Shown here piece after piece: positions 7,834-17,207 of a stretch of 64,000 bases of DNA. The notes under the pieces were generated by a model. It was not told where the DNA came from and did not search any database. It saw nothing but the letters and a program-made list of their open reading frames with translations. The translations under genes and the position numbers were made by a program. Source of the DNA: JAXGXJ01 sp050943595 (GTDB taxonomy: Bacteria > Actinomycetota > Thermoleophilia > RBG-16-64-13). Position 1 is the first letter of the stretch; the number at the start of each line of letters is the position of its first letter. Location: assembly GCA_050943595.1 (NCBI GenBank), contig JBMNPM010000001.1, forward strand, positions 124,001 through 188,000, read 5' to 3'.

Positions 7834-9282
7834 TCAGCCTTTCACTACTCCTAAGGGCCGTAGGCGGGCTACTCGAGGCGAGATGCCTGCACGGTGCATC
7901 ACACCGACGACCTGCTCTACGTCCTTGTACGCCTCCGGCATCTCTTCGCCCAGCGTCTTGGGGCCCTGGGAGCGAACTACTATGCCTGCAGCCGACAATT
8001 CGCGGTCAATGGCTCTGCCACGGGCGCGTTTAAGGGCTTGGCTCCGGCTCATCACTCGTCCCGCACCGTGACATGTGGAGCCGAAGGTCTGTGTCATGGC
8101 CTCCGCAGTGCCCTTACACACGAAGGAGGCGGTGCCCATATCCCCTGGGATGAGGACCGGCTGGCCGACTTCTCGATAGTCGTCCGGCACGTCGGTGTGG
8201 CCCGGGGCAAAGGCTCGGGTAGCTCCTTTTCTGTGCACACAGGCTCTGATGGTTGTACCGTTCAGGTCATGGGTTTCGAGCTTAGCGATGTTGTGGGCTA
8301 CGTCGTATACCAGCCGTAGACCCAACTCGCGGGGAGAGATGCGCAGGGCGTGAAGGATGGCTTTCTCCACCAGGTGCATGATTATCTGGCGGTTGGTCCA
8401 GGCATAGTTGGCCGCACAGGCCATCGCAGCCAGGTAGCGGCGGCCTTCCGGTGAGGCCACGGGGGCGCAAACCAATTGACGATCGGGAAGCTCGATCTTG
8501 TAGCGGCGGCTCGCCTCAGCCATGACCTTCAGGTAGTCCTCGCAGATCTGATACCCGAGACCTCGTGAGCCGCAGTGGATCATGATGGTCAATTGCCCTT
8601 CGTGGAGGCCGTAGGCTGCGGCCGCCCGGCGGTCAAAGACGGTCTCGACCACCTGCAGTTCGAGGAAATGGTTGCCCGAACCCAAAGTGCCCAACTGATC
8701 GGCCCCGCGTGTGTAGGCACGTTCGCTCACCATCGCCGGATCGGCTCCGGCCAGAGCGCCGTGGTCCTCGGTGTGCTCCAGGTCGGCTGCTGCACCGTAA
8801 CCCTGTTCCACCGCCCAGCCTGCACCTTGTATCAGCACTCGCTCCAGTTCGCTGCGGGCCAGGCGGGCGATCGCTCCCTTGGAGCCCACTCCCGAGGGCA
8901 CGTCTCGGAACATCTGCTCAATCAGACGGGGCTCCTTTCCTGTGATGCTCTCGGTGGTGAGGTCGGTGGCCAAGAGCCGGCAGCCACAGTTGATGTCGTA
9001 GCCGACTCCGCCGGGTGATATCACACCGTCATCCACGCTGAACGCCGCCACCCCCCCGATGGGGAAGCCGTAGCCGAAGTGGATGTCGGGCATGGCCAGC
9101 GAGTAGCGGACGATCCCGGGTAGCTGGGCCACGTTGCTCACCTGGGTCAGGCTTGAGTCGTCCCGCAGCGCCTGCATGAGCTCGTCGTCGGCGTAGATAC
9201 GCCCCGGCACGCGCATGACCTCCGTCGGAGGCAGTTCCCAGACTACTTCATCAATGCGCCGTGGTGCTCTCATCCCACTCAT
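7834..9282 (-). CDS. rtcB: RNA-splicing ligase RtcB
   Basis: 482 aa. RtcB joins RNA 2',3'-cyclic phosphate or 3'-phosphate ends to 5'-OH ends using GTP and Mn2+. Visible signatures are MPDIHFGYGFPIGG, GGVGYDINCGCRLL (metal-binding Cys/Asp), GSGNHFLELQ, IHCGSRGLG, and CHGAGR, whose His is the residue guanylylated in the family. It is the last gene of hsp20-lon-archease-rtcB, 35 nt after archease. Bacterial RtcB usually serves RNA repair rather than tRNA splicing. Placement behind heat-shock genes suggests induction by protein-damage stress. Confidence 0.95.
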   Translation of the reverse strand: MSGMRAPRRIDEVVWELPPTEVMRVPGRIYADDELMQALRDDSSLTQVSNVAQLPGIVRYSLAMPDIHFGYGFPIGGVAAFSVDDGVISPGGVGYDINCGCRLLATDLTTESITGKEPRLIEQMFRDVPSGVGSKGAIARLARSELERVLIQGAGWAVEQGYGAAADLEHTEDHGALAGADPAMVSERAYTRGADQLGTLGSGNHFLELQVVETVFDRRAAAAYGLHEGQLTIMIHCGSRGLGYQICEDYLKVMAEASRRYKIELPDRQLVCAPVASPEGRRYLAAMACAANYAWTNRQIIMHLVEKAILHALRISPRELGLRLVYDVAHNIAKLETHDLNGTTIRACVHRKGATRAFAPGHTDVPDDYREVGQPVLIPGDMGTASFVCKGTAEAMTQTFGSTCHGAGRVMSRSQALKRARGRAIDRELSAAGIVVRSQGPKTLGEEMPEAYKDVEQVVGVMHRAGISPRVARLRPLGVVKG

Positions 9283-9317
9283 CTTCTACTCATCTCCTAC
9301 TTAGCTCATCGTCCACG

Positions 9318-9794
9318 TCACACGTCGAGTAGTACCGTCGCCACCCATCCCTGGTCCGGTGTATGGGCGGCCGTCAATTGGTGATAGGTGACCGCTTTGA
9401 CCTCGGCAAACAAGGGGTGCCGTAGTGGATCGACGGTCTCTCCCCACAGATGGGCCTCGGCCAGGAGATGAGGAGTCTCGGCTCGTGGCGTCATTGGGCC
9501 TGTCTGCACGTCGACGCGCGCACCGGCGGCGACGAAACCATCGACCTCGAACCGAAACAACGCTTCGGCCAGTAGGGCGCGCAACGTGGTCTCCACCGAG
9601 GGGCCGGTGACCTTCAAGACCAGTTCGTTATCGGGCTGAACGGTCTTTACATCAGTTATCTGCCGGTACAGGGCATAGAGGGCGTTCTCGAGAAGCTCGT
9701 TGACCACCCGGCCGTGGATCTCCAGAAAGAGATCGGCCGGGTGGTCGAGGTCGGTATAGGCGCAGCTCATGTCCCTGTCTATCCAGAGAAGCAT
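9318..9794 (-). CDS. Archease, RtcB cofactor
   Basis: 158 aa. The opening DLDHPADLFLEIHG is the archease signature with the conserved Asp/His; archeases bind Ca2+ and speed guanylylation and turnover of RtcB. An internal ATG 8 codons later (MSCAYTDLDHPADL) may be the true start. It begins 4 nt after the lon stop and precedes rtcB, giving the usual archease-RtcB pair inside a stress operon. Confidence 0.9.
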   Translation of the reverse strand: MLLWIDRDMSCAYTDLDHPADLFLEIHGRVVNELLENALYALYRQITDVKTVQPDNELVLKVTGPSVETTLRALLAEALFRFEVDGFVAAGARVDVQTGPMTPRAETPHLLAEAHLWGETVDPLRHPLFAEVKAVTYHQLTAAHTPDQGWVATVLLDV

Positions 9795-9798
9795 GTCT

Positions 9799-12315
9799 TC
9801 AGCTCTCCGCGTCCTCTGAGGCTGCTTCGGCCCGACCGGCTCCCTTCTTGGCTTTGGTCGCGCGGCGCTTCTTTGCGCTTTCCAAGACCTGCTCGAGCAC
9901 AGTGCTCACGTGGTCCGTATATACGAACGTCAGTCCCGCCAGTAGGTCCTCTTCTCGTATGTCGGCCACATCGGCCTCGTTGCGGTCGGGGAGGAAGACC
10001 TTGGTGATCCCGGCGGCGCGGGCGGCCAGCACTTTCTCCTTGATGCCGCCTACGGGGAGCACCTGGCCGGTGAGGGTCACCTCGCCGGTCATGGCCACAT
10101 CTGGGTCGACAGGACGTCCGGAGACCATGCTGGCTATGGCGACGGTCATGGCTACGCCTGCCGAAGGACCGTCTTTGGGCACTGCGCCCGCGGGGACGTG
10201 CACGTGGATGTCGTTTTTCTGGAAGAATTCATCGTCGCCCCCCAGGTCGTCCGACATGCTGCGTACCACGGTCAGGGCGGCCTGTGCCGACTCTTTCATC
10301 ACATCGCCGAGTTGGCCGGTGAGGATCAGACGGCCGGTGCCCGGCATGGCCCGCGCTTCGATGAACAGTATGTCGCCTCCCGTGGGAGTCCAGGCCAGGC
10401 CCGTGGAGACGCCGGGATCGCGGGTGCGACGCTTGGTTTCACGGAAGACCTTCCTCTTACCCAGGAAATCCGGCACCTGCTCAGAGTCGACGGTCAGGTT
10501 ATCTTTGGTCTCTTCGGCCACCATACGGGCGAACTTACGGGCGATGGTACCTATCTCGCGCTCTAGGCTGCGCACTCCGGCTTCGCGCGTATAACTCTCG
10601 ATGACCGCCTCTAGGGCCTCATCGGTGAACTCCAGTTGGCCCTCCTTCAGCCCGTTGCGGTCCAGCTGCCTGGGTACCAAGTATCGTTTGGCAATGTGTA
10701 GCTTGTCTTTCTGCGTGTATCCGGCGATGGAGATGATCTCCATACGGTCACGCAGGGGGCCGGGGATGGTGTCGAGCATATTGGCGGTGCAGATGAACAT
10801 GACCCGGGAAAGATCAAAGGGCAGGTCGAGATAGTGATCGCGGAAGGTGTTGTGTTGCTCGGGGTCGAGCACTTCCAACATGGCACTGGAGGGATCTCCC
10901 CGCCAGTCGGATCCCATCTTGTCGATCTCGTCGATCATAAAAACTGGATTGTTGCTGCCGGCATCACGAAGGGCCCGGATTATGGTGCCCGGCATGGCGC
11001 CTACATACGTGCGCCTGTGTCCGCGGATCTCCGACTCGTCGCGTACGCCCCCCACGCTGATGCGGATAAACTTCCTCCCCATTGCTCTGGCGATGCTCTT
11101 GCCGAGACTGGTTTTGCCCACCCCCGGGGGTCCCGCGAAGCAGAGGATCGGTCCCGATACCTCGCTTTTGAGTTTCTGCACGGCAAGGAACTCAAGGATG
11201 CGGTCCTTGACATCTTCGAGGTCGTAGTGGTCTTCGTCGAGAACGGTGCGGGCGTGCCCGATGTCGAGGTTATCCTCGGTGGTCACCGACCAGGGCAGTG
11301 AGAGTATCCAGTCCAGGTAGGTGCGGATGACCCCATACTCGGCTGCGGCCGGCGGCAGTTTCGAGAGCCGGTCCAGCTCGCGCCGAGCCTGCTTGTCGAC
11401 TTCTTCAGGCAGCTGCGCCTCGTCCAGTCGGTCTCGTAGCTCATTGGTCTCAGCTTGGGTCTCGTCGGTCTCACCCAGCTCCTCCTGGATGGCCTTCAGC
11501 TGCTGGCGAAGGAAGTACTCGCGTTGGTTCTTGTCCATCTCCGACTGGACCTGGCTCTGGATCTTCGAGCCGAGTTCCAGGACCTCGAGTTCACGGTTCA
11601 TGAGGCCGGTGAGGCGGCGGAGGCGCTTGGAGACCTCCACCTCTTCCAACAATTCCTGCTTCTCCTCCGCCTTGAGACGCATGGTCGAGGCGATGAAGTA
11701 GCCGAGTGCGGATGGGTCCTCGATGTTGGCCGCCGCCATCTCGAGCTCATCAGGGAGATTGGGCACCAACTGGATGATCTTGGTGTATACCGATAGCAGG
11801 TTGCGTTGCAGGGCTTGGAGTTCCGGGCCTTCTTCCAGCACATCGGGTAGATCGGTGACCTTCGCCATCAAATAAGGCTCTTCAGCGATGAACTCATCGA
11901 TGGTGAAGCGACGTACACCTTGGGCGACGATGCGCAACGAGCCGTCCGGTGCCTTGAGCATCTTCTGGATGTTGGCCAGCACGCCTACGTGGTAGACGTC
12001 TCCGGGCATGGGGATCTCGATATCCGCCGATTTGGCCGCCACGAGGCCGACCTGTCTGTCGCCACGCAGTATGTCATCGATGAGGTGCACAGATCGCGGC
12101 TGGGCTACAGCCAGGGGCAACAGGGTATCCGGGAAGATGACCGTGTCTTTGAGGGGCATTATGGGCAACCCCTGGGAGTGTAGCCGTTCGGTCGCGTCTG
12201 CGGGTTCCTGGGAGACGAGGATGAAGTCCTGATCGGCGGCGCCCGGGTCGTTTCTCTCCTCGCTTTCTGGGCTCATGAGGGCGCCGAAATCGATTTCGTG
12301 AGCCGCCATAGTCAC
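9799..12315 (-). CDS. lon: ATP-dependent Lon protease (LonA type)
   Basis: 838 aa, GTG start overlapping the hsp20 stop (GTGA). In order: an N-terminal substrate-recognition domain (LPIMPLKDTVIFPDTLLPLAV), a coiled-coil region rich in Glu/Lys, an AAA+ module (Walker A GPPGVGKTSLGK, then VFMIDEIDK), and a C-terminal protease domain with the catalytic Ser in PKDGPSAGVAMT and Lys in GGIKEKVLAA. The Ala/Lys-rich tail (AKKRRATKAKKGAGRAEAAS) is a little longer than usual. Lon degrades misfolded and regulatory proteins in the cytoplasm; its coupling to Hsp20 supports shared heat-shock control. Confidence 0.96.
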   Translation of the reverse strand: MTMAAHEIDFGALMSPESEERNDPGAADQDFILVSQEPADATERLHSQGLPIMPLKDTVIFPDTLLPLAVAQPRSVHLIDDILRGDRQVGLVAAKSADIEIPMPGDVYHVGVLANIQKMLKAPDGSLRIVAQGVRRFTIDEFIAEEPYLMAKVTDLPDVLEEGPELQALQRNLLSVYTKIIQLVPNLPDELEMAAANIEDPSALGYFIASTMRLKAEEKQELLEEVEVSKRLRRLTGLMNRELEVLELGSKIQSQVQSEMDKNQREYFLRQQLKAIQEELGETDETQAETNELRDRLDEAQLPEEVDKQARRELDRLSKLPPAAAEYGVIRTYLDWILSLPWSVTTEDNLDIGHARTVLDEDHYDLEDVKDRILEFLAVQKLKSEVSGPILCFAGPPGVGKTSLGKSIARAMGRKFIRISVGGVRDESEIRGHRRTYVGAMPGTIIRALRDAGSNNPVFMIDEIDKMGSDWRGDPSSAMLEVLDPEQHNTFRDHYLDLPFDLSRVMFICTANMLDTIPGPLRDRMEIISIAGYTQKDKLHIAKRYLVPRQLDRNGLKEGQLEFTDEALEAVIESYTREAGVRSLEREIGTIARKFARMVAEETKDNLTVDSEQVPDFLGKRKVFRETKRRTRDPGVSTGLAWTPTGGDILFIEARAMPGTGRLILTGQLGDVMKESAQAALTVVRSMSDDLGGDDEFFQKNDIHVHVPAGAVPKDGPSAGVAMTVAIASMVSGRPVDPDVAMTGEVTLTGQVLPVGGIKEKVLAARAAGITKVFLPDRNEADVADIREEDLLAGLTFVYTDHVSTVLEQVLESAKKRRATKAKKGAGRAEAASEDAES

Positions 12316-12812
12316 TTGTCTCCTTTGTCGGCCGATTGTCCGGCTTCACCGGCGGACGGGCGTTCTTCGGTGGCATCTATGCTGATGCGCCTACGGCCCG
12401 ATCGCTGTTTGAGGGGCAGCAGGATCTCGAGGAAGCCGTTGGTGTAGTCGGCCGAAGCGTTGGCGGTGTCAACCTCGGGTGGCAGGGGTACCCGGCGCTC
12501 AAAACGCCCATAGCTGATCTCCATCTGCTGGTAGACGGCGTCCGGATGTTTACTATCCACCCGGTTGCCACCCACCCGTAGGACTCCATCGTCGACCTCT
12601 AGATCGATCGTAGCCGGGTCGATGCCGGCGAGTTCCAGCTTGATTACCAGGATGCGTTGGCGGCGGTCGAAGTACACATCGGCGTTGGGTCTGAGGTAGG
12701 TGCCGCCGTAGCGGCACGTCCGTTCGCCACGTAATAACTCGAGGAAGATCCTATCGACGTCGTTTTGCGCGCGCCGGAATCCGGGCGGATCATCTTTATG
12801 TCTTGGTTCCAC
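12312..12812 (-). CDS. Hsp20/alpha-crystallin small heat shock protein
   Basis: 166 aa, GTG start with a GAGGT SD just upstream. The alpha-crystallin domain runs from about residue 40 (PNADVYFDRRQRILVIKLELAGIDPATIDLEVDDGVLRVGG) to the C-terminal GFLEILLPLK, which supplies the I-x-I/L-type anchoring motif. It is an ATP-independent holdase that keeps clients available to chaperones or to Lon, encoded next. First gene of the operon; a 7-N7-7 inverted repeat lies about 50 nt upstream. Confidence 0.93.
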   Translation of the reverse strand: MEPRHKDDPPGFRRAQNDVDRIFLELLRGERTCRYGGTYLRPNADVYFDRRQRILVIKLELAGIDPATIDLEVDDGVLRVGGNRVDSKHPDAVYQQMEISYGRFERRVPLPPEVDTANASADYTNGFLEILLPLKQRSGRRRISIDATEERPSAGEAGQSADKGDK

Positions 12813-12861
12813 TATGACCTCGTGTGGGAGTGTTTACCATAGGGATCGGTTGCTCGATTAC

Positions 12862-12882
12862 CAGTACTGTTTAGTAGTACTG
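12862..12882 (-). promoter_or_regulatory. 7-N7-7 inverted repeat upstream of hsp20 (HAIR-like geometry)
   Basis: CAGTACT-GTTTAGT-AGTACTG is a perfect inverted repeat with 7-bp arms and a 7-bp spacer, 50-70 nt before the hsp20 start. The geometry equals the HAIR site of the actinobacterial repressor HspR (CTTGAGT-N7-ACTCAAG), but the arm sequence differs. On the minus strand it lies between a weak TAGACA and a TGGTAA, so it could overlap the promoter. An operator for the heat-shock operon is the likely role. Confidence 0.5.
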
Positions 12883-13018
12883 TCTAGTGTAGTGTCCCAT
12901 AGTCGCCCCGCCAAACCACCCGACCGGCCTGCCTGCCCTGACCGACCGGGTGCACGCACTTGCGCGTAATCCAGGCCGGTCCACGGTGGTTTCGTCCACG
13001 TTCCGGCGTTCGCGGGCA

Positions 13019-15901
13019 CTAACGCTGCAGCGCGTTCAAGGCCTCCAACACTGTGCCTAGTGCCTGCAGTTCGCGCGTGTGCTCAGCCGTGTCGCCACGT
13101 TCTTGGGCTGCTACAGCGGCTTGGTAGTGCCGGTTCGCCTGGGTGATCAATTCTGCGGCTTCGGAGGGTAGCGTAGTGGTCGGGCCCGTTGGGATTGTAG
13201 TGCCGGTGGTGCCACCCGGCGTCTCCACATCCGATGGCGCGGTGGTCGCGGCTGAGCCGGCTCCGATGGATCCGCCGAAAATCTTGGCCAGCGCGTCCGT
13301 CAGGGTGGGCTCCATGACCACCTTGTCGCCGTAGCTCACGATCACTCGAGTCAACTCGGGGATGGGACTCTGCTTGGCTTGGAGGTACAGAGGTTCGAAG
13401 TACATCACTCCGTCCTCAAGGGGGACCACCAACAGATTGCCGCGTATCACCTCGCTCCCCGCCTGGTCCCATAAGGTGAGTTGCGAGGATATCACAGGGT
13501 CGTTGGTGATGCGGGCCTCCACCTGTGCAGGGCCGAAGACCAGTTTGTCCTTGGGGAAGGTGACAAGGGCGAGCCTGCCGTAGTTGTCACCATCCTGCCT
13601 GGCCACCAAGAGAGAGACGAGGTTCTTCTTTTTGAGAGGGGTGAAGGGCTGTAAGAGTGCGAATTCAGGATCCGTCTCTCCGGGAAGGGCCAGCACCTCG
13701 TAGTACGGCACCACCGGGATCTCCTTTTTTCCATAGATCTCCATCGGTATCGCCCAAACGTCCTCCTTGTTGTAGAAGATCTGTGGGTTCTCCATATGGT
13801 AGATGGTCAGGACCTCAGCCTGGATCTTGTACATGTCTTCGGGATAGCGCATGTGTCGGCGTAGGTCGTCCGGCATCTGGTTGCCGGGGGTGAACAGCCC
13901 GTCGTAGACGCCTCCCCATGCGGTGGCTATAGGGTCGTGGGCATCAACCTGGTAGAAGGTGATCTTTCCGTCGTACGCGTTGATGACCACCTTTATGGGG
14001 TTGCGCAGGTAGTTGATGCCGTCCTTGCGCGGCTGCGAGTAGGGGAAGTGGTCAGAGGTGGTATAGGCGTCCCACATCCACACCAGTGAACCGTCGTCCC
14101 GGATCACTAGGTAAGGGTCGGCGTCGTATCTGAGGAAGGGGGCGAGAGTGCGCACCCGCTCTTCGATGGTCCGGCGGTACATGATGCGCGAGTCACTCGT
14201 GAGCGAATTGGAGAAGAATAACTTGGCATCCGCGAAGCGAAATCCGAAGGCGATACGGCGGAGTCTGTTGCCGATGGAGATGCCGCCGTCACCTTGATAG
14301 GTGGTCGTCACGCTGGAGTCGCCGCGTGGGTAGTCGAACTCAGGGGTCGTGGTGTTCACCACGACGAACTCATTGCCCATCTCTCCGTAGTAGATCTCGG
14401 GCCTGGTGATGCGTAGGTCGGTGCTGGAGCGCGGCGGTATGTCTTTTATGAAAAGCAGGGGTAGTCCGTCCGCGCCGGCCTCGTTGACCGGGCTGACTAC
14501 AGCGCCGTAACCGTGCGTGTATGTGAGATGCAGGTTGACCCAGGTCTGCGACTGCTTCTGAAGCCGACTCTGGTCGAGTTCGCGCGCGCTCACCAAAACC
14601 TCGCGATATTTACCGTCGATCGTGTAGCGATCGACGTCGACGTCCTTGAACGAGTAGTAGAGACGGATCTCCTGGATCTGCGCGTAGGTGGACAGGGCGG
14701 GGCGCGGCTCCCAAAGGCGGATGTTGTCGACAGTAGCCGAGTTGTCCTGTATATCCGCTGCCGTTAGGTTGTCGGCGGCTTTTGAGGAGACGTCGGTCAT
14801 GTTGTTTAGGCCGTAAGCCCACCGGGTGGCGGCGATGTTGTTGGATATGTAGGGGGCCTCCGCTGATATCTCATTGGGGGTTACTCGGTACTGCTGGATG
14901 ATGGCCGGGTAGGCCTTACCCCCTATGGCCCAGGAAAGCACCATGATGAGGACGGCCAGGGCGGGTAGCCTCCAGCCGCGGTAGCGTATGTTGACCATGA
15001 ACATGACCGCTGCTACCAGCGATACGACGGCCAAGAAGTGCAGTACGGGTAGCCGGGCGTGCACGTCTGTGTAGCCGGCGCCGAATACGGTTGCGTTTTG
15101 GCTCAGGTTGATCGACCAGGCTTGGATCATGTAATCGCCGGCTTTAGCCAACATGGCGATGGCCAGGATGATGGAGAGGTGTGTTTTGACGTAGGGCGCG
15201 GGGCGGATCCGGCGTCTGACGTCCAAGACCATCGCTCGGTTGAACACATAGGCGAGGACTGTGGCTATGAAGGTGAACAGCATAGCTAGGCCCACGAAGT
15301 TGACCAGCGTTTTCCACAACGGCAGGGTGAACACGAAGAATGAGGCGTCCTTACCGAAGATGGGATCGTTGTACCCGAACGCGCTACGGTTGAGGAACAG
15401 GAGCACCTGCTCCCAACGTGGGGCATAGAAGATGCCGACGACGGCGGCGGCGACGACAGAGGCGATGAGCATCAACCGCTCCGGCCAACGCCGGCGCGGC
15501 GCCGGATCGAATACCGCACTCTCCGGCGTCTCCCGCACTTGCCGCATCCTGGCCGAGATCCTGTGGGCTGCGTAGAGACTGCCGTAGAAGATGACGAAGA
15601 AGATTGCCGCGAAAAAGAGGCCCACCAGGGTTTGGGCCCACACGGGAGTCCAGAAGACCGATGTATAGCCGACTTCGCGATACCAGAGGATCTCTGTCCA
15701 CAGAAGGGACAAGAGCCCGCCTACTCCGAACACCAGCACGAGGATGATGGCGATGATGACGGCGCGGCGAAGTGGCCCCGGTCTCAGCTTCAAGATGCGA
15801 CTGCGCTTGGTACCGCCGGTGCCGGGGTCCTCCGGCTGATCATGTGATTCTGTGCGGGGTGTGGACTCCGGCGGGGTGGCGGTGGATGAGGCGTCGGTCA
15901 C
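13019..15901 (-). CDS. UPF0182 family large membrane protein
   Basis: 960 aa, GTG start. After a short acidic/Thr-rich cytoplasmic head there are about seven hydrophobic spans in the first 330 residues (such as AVIIAIILVLVFGVGGLLSLLW and LMLIASVVAAAVVGIFYA). A large, presumably extracytoplasmic region follows, then a Thr/Pro/Gly linker and a short helical tail (AAELITQANRHYQAAVAAQERGD). This matches the COG1615/UPF0182 architecture, common in actinobacteria and cyanobacteria and of unknown function. It ends 206 nt before the hsp20 promoter region and starts 7 nt after the metallo-hydrolase gene in the same direction, so the two may be cotranscribed. Confidence 0.9.
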   Translation of the reverse strand: MTDASSTATPPESTPRTESHDQPEDPGTGGTKRSRILKLRPGPLRRAVIIAIILVLVFGVGGLLSLLWTEILWYREVGYTSVFWTPVWAQTLVGLFFAAIFFVIFYGSLYAAHRISARMRQVRETPESAVFDPAPRRRWPERLMLIASVVAAAVVGIFYAPRWEQVLLFLNRSAFGYNDPIFGKDASFFVFTLPLWKTLVNFVGLAMLFTFIATVLAYVFNRAMVLDVRRRIRPAPYVKTHLSIILAIAMLAKAGDYMIQAWSINLSQNATVFGAGYTDVHARLPVLHFLAVVSLVAAVMFMVNIRYRGWRLPALAVLIMVLSWAIGGKAYPAIIQQYRVTPNEISAEAPYISNNIAATRWAYGLNNMTDVSSKAADNLTAADIQDNSATVDNIRLWEPRPALSTYAQIQEIRLYYSFKDVDVDRYTIDGKYREVLVSARELDQSRLQKQSQTWVNLHLTYTHGYGAVVSPVNEAGADGLPLLFIKDIPPRSSTDLRITRPEIYYGEMGNEFVVVNTTTPEFDYPRGDSSVTTTYQGDGGISIGNRLRRIAFGFRFADAKLFFSNSLTSDSRIMYRRTIEERVRTLAPFLRYDADPYLVIRDDGSLVWMWDAYTTSDHFPYSQPRKDGINYLRNPIKVVINAYDGKITFYQVDAHDPIATAWGGVYDGLFTPGNQMPDDLRRHMRYPEDMYKIQAEVLTIYHMENPQIFYNKEDVWAIPMEIYGKKEIPVVPYYEVLALPGETDPEFALLQPFTPLKKKNLVSLLVARQDGDNYGRLALVTFPKDKLVFGPAQVEARITNDPVISSQLTLWDQAGSEVIRGNLLVVPLEDGVMYFEPLYLQAKQSPIPELTRVIVSYGDKVVMEPTLTDALAKIFGGSIGAGSAATTAPSDVETPGGTTGTTIPTGPTTTLPSEAAELITQANRHYQAAVAAQERGDTAEHTRELQALGTVLEALNALQR

Positions 15902-15908
15902 GGCGCGT

Positions 15909-16565
15909 TCATAGTGAGGGGGAGAGGACTATAACGCTCCGTTCCTTAGGCAGTGTACCGTTGGTCACCTCGATAGTAGATGATGTCTTGCGCTCCACTC
16001 GTCCTTGGCCTGCCAGGAACGGGTCGACTCCGGCGATGGGAAAATCGATACGGTTGGTCTTGTAGTGCATGGGTACGACGATGCGGGGTTCAAGAGCCTT
16101 CACGACTTCGGTGGCCTCGTCGTGGTCGATGGTGAAGTGGCCTCCTACCGGTATGAGGAGGATGTCCACCCTGCCTAACTGCTCGACGATGTCTGGAGTG
16201 AGGAGATGACCGAGGTCGCCGAGATGGACGAGGCGGACGTCACCGTCGTCGAGGATGACTATGGTGTTGGAGCCTCGTTCGCTCCCATGACTCCCGTCGT
16301 GAAATACGTCGACGCCTTTAATGCGCAGATCACCGATGGTCTCTGTCTTGGGCTGCACGAGTACCAGCGGCTTCCCCGGTATGGCATCGATACCGGCGTG
16401 GTCGGGGTGAGTGTGGCTGGCTATTGCCACATCGGCCGCATCGGTTATGGCTCCGTAGCGGACGGCGCCGTCGTAGCATCCTGGGACGTAGGGGTCGAGG
16501 ATCACTCGCGTCCCGTCACGAGTCTCGACGAGGAAAGACGAGTGGCCGTAGTAGGTAAGTCTCAT
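15909..16565 (-). CDS. Metallo-beta-lactamase-fold hydrolase (UPF0173/UlaG-like)
   Basis: 218 aa. ATG preceded by GGAGG. Motifs are MRLTYYGHSSFLVET, LDPYVPG, SHTHPDHAG (the HxHxDH metal site), HDGSHG, HLGDLGH and VPMHYKT. This is the UPF0173 group of the metallo-beta-lactamase superfamily, probably a two-metal hydrolase with an unknown substrate. It leads a two-gene unit with UPF0182 and is divergent from trxA. Confidence 0.85.
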   Translation of the reverse strand: MRLTYYGHSSFLVETRDGTRVILDPYVPGCYDGAVRYGAITDAADVAIASHTHPDHAGIDAIPGKPLVLVQPKTETIGDLRIKGVDVFHDGSHGSERGSNTIVILDDGDVRLVHLGDLGHLLTPDIVEQLGRVDILLIPVGGHFTIDHDEATEVVKALEPRIVVPMHYKTNRIDFPIAGVDPFLAGQGRVERKTSSTIEVTNGTLPKERSVIVLSPSL

Positions 16566-16716
16566 AATAATATCGCCTCCTCTGACTGTTTTCCCGTGCA
16601 GTGTGGGTTAGCCGATAGCCGTAAAAGGTAACAATAGCAAATAGGCGGTCTGGCCCTCTTCCAGAGGCAGTCATCGATCTGGGGCCGGTCCGGCAGAGAA
16701 CGTGCGGTGTGCTAAA

Positions 16717-16732
16717 ATACCCCATCAGGTAT
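16717..16732 (+). promoter_or_regulatory. ATACC-N6-GGTAT inverted repeat between the hydrolase and trxA
   Basis: The 312-nt intergenic stretch 16566-16877 has no gene. It holds a perfect inverted repeat (ATACC-CCATCA-GGTAT) overlapping TATACT (16730-16735), a possible -10. C-rich ATACC/GGTAT half sites resemble operators of the CsoR/CstR family, but no such regulator is encoded here, so that link is only an analogy. The long trxA leader (about 130 nt) shows nothing else I can name. Confidence 0.3.
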
Positions 16733-16877
16733 ACTGTGGGAGGCGCCGAACCGGTCGCACAGTAACGATGGTATACGTTGTGGCAGTACGTAGTAGTTAG
16801 AATAAATAGTGAGGCACCACGATGACACGTTGGTGGCCGGGTCAGCCTATACAACAACCTATGCAAGGAGGACGATA

Positions 16878-17201
16878 ATGAGCGAGGCAGTGCAGGACTT
16901 AGATACCCAGGGGTTCGAACAGATCGTCTCCACATCCACTATTCCTGTGATTGCCGATTTTTGGGCACCCTGGTGCGGTCCCTGCCGCATGGTGGGCCCC
17001 GTGCTGGAGAAGTTGGCCGCCGACCATGCGGGCAAGGTCGCCGTCGTCAAGGTCAACGTGGACAATAATCAGGACTTGGCGGCGCGCTTCGGGATCAGGA
17101 GTATCCCCACGGTCTTGATGTTTGAGGGCGGTGAGAAGAAAACCGAAGTGGTCGGTGCCCGGAACCAGAAGGATTACGAAGCCGCGTTCGGGTTGGCCTA
17201 G
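16878..17201 (+). CDS. trxA: Thioredoxin
   Basis: 107 aa. The start is ATG 16878, preceded by AAGGAGGA (16865-16872); the upstream in-frame extension lacks protein-like sequence. The active site is FWAPWCGPCRM with the canonical WCGPC. The cis-Pro is in IRSIPTVLMF and the C-terminal KDYEAAFGLA is typical. It is a cytoplasmic dithiol reductant for ribonucleotide reductase, peroxiredoxins and other substrates. No thioredoxin reductase is adjacent. A 161-bp inverted-repeat element begins 7 nt after the stop. Confidence 0.95.
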   Translation: MSEAVQDLDTQGFEQIVSTSTIPVIADFWAPWCGPCRMVGPVLEKLAADHAGKVAVVKVNVDNNQDLAARFGIRSIPTVLMFEGGEKKTEVVGARNQKDYEAAFGLA

Positions 17202-17207
17202 GAGGAG

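Noticed and set aside
16717..16732. Firm assignment of a CsoR/CstR operator before trxA
   Set aside because: Only half-site resemblance; no such regulator in the window, so kept as a low-confidence inverted repeat.
16809..16877. N-terminal extension of thioredoxin
   Set aside because: In frame, but the SD and family N-terminus fit ATG 16878.
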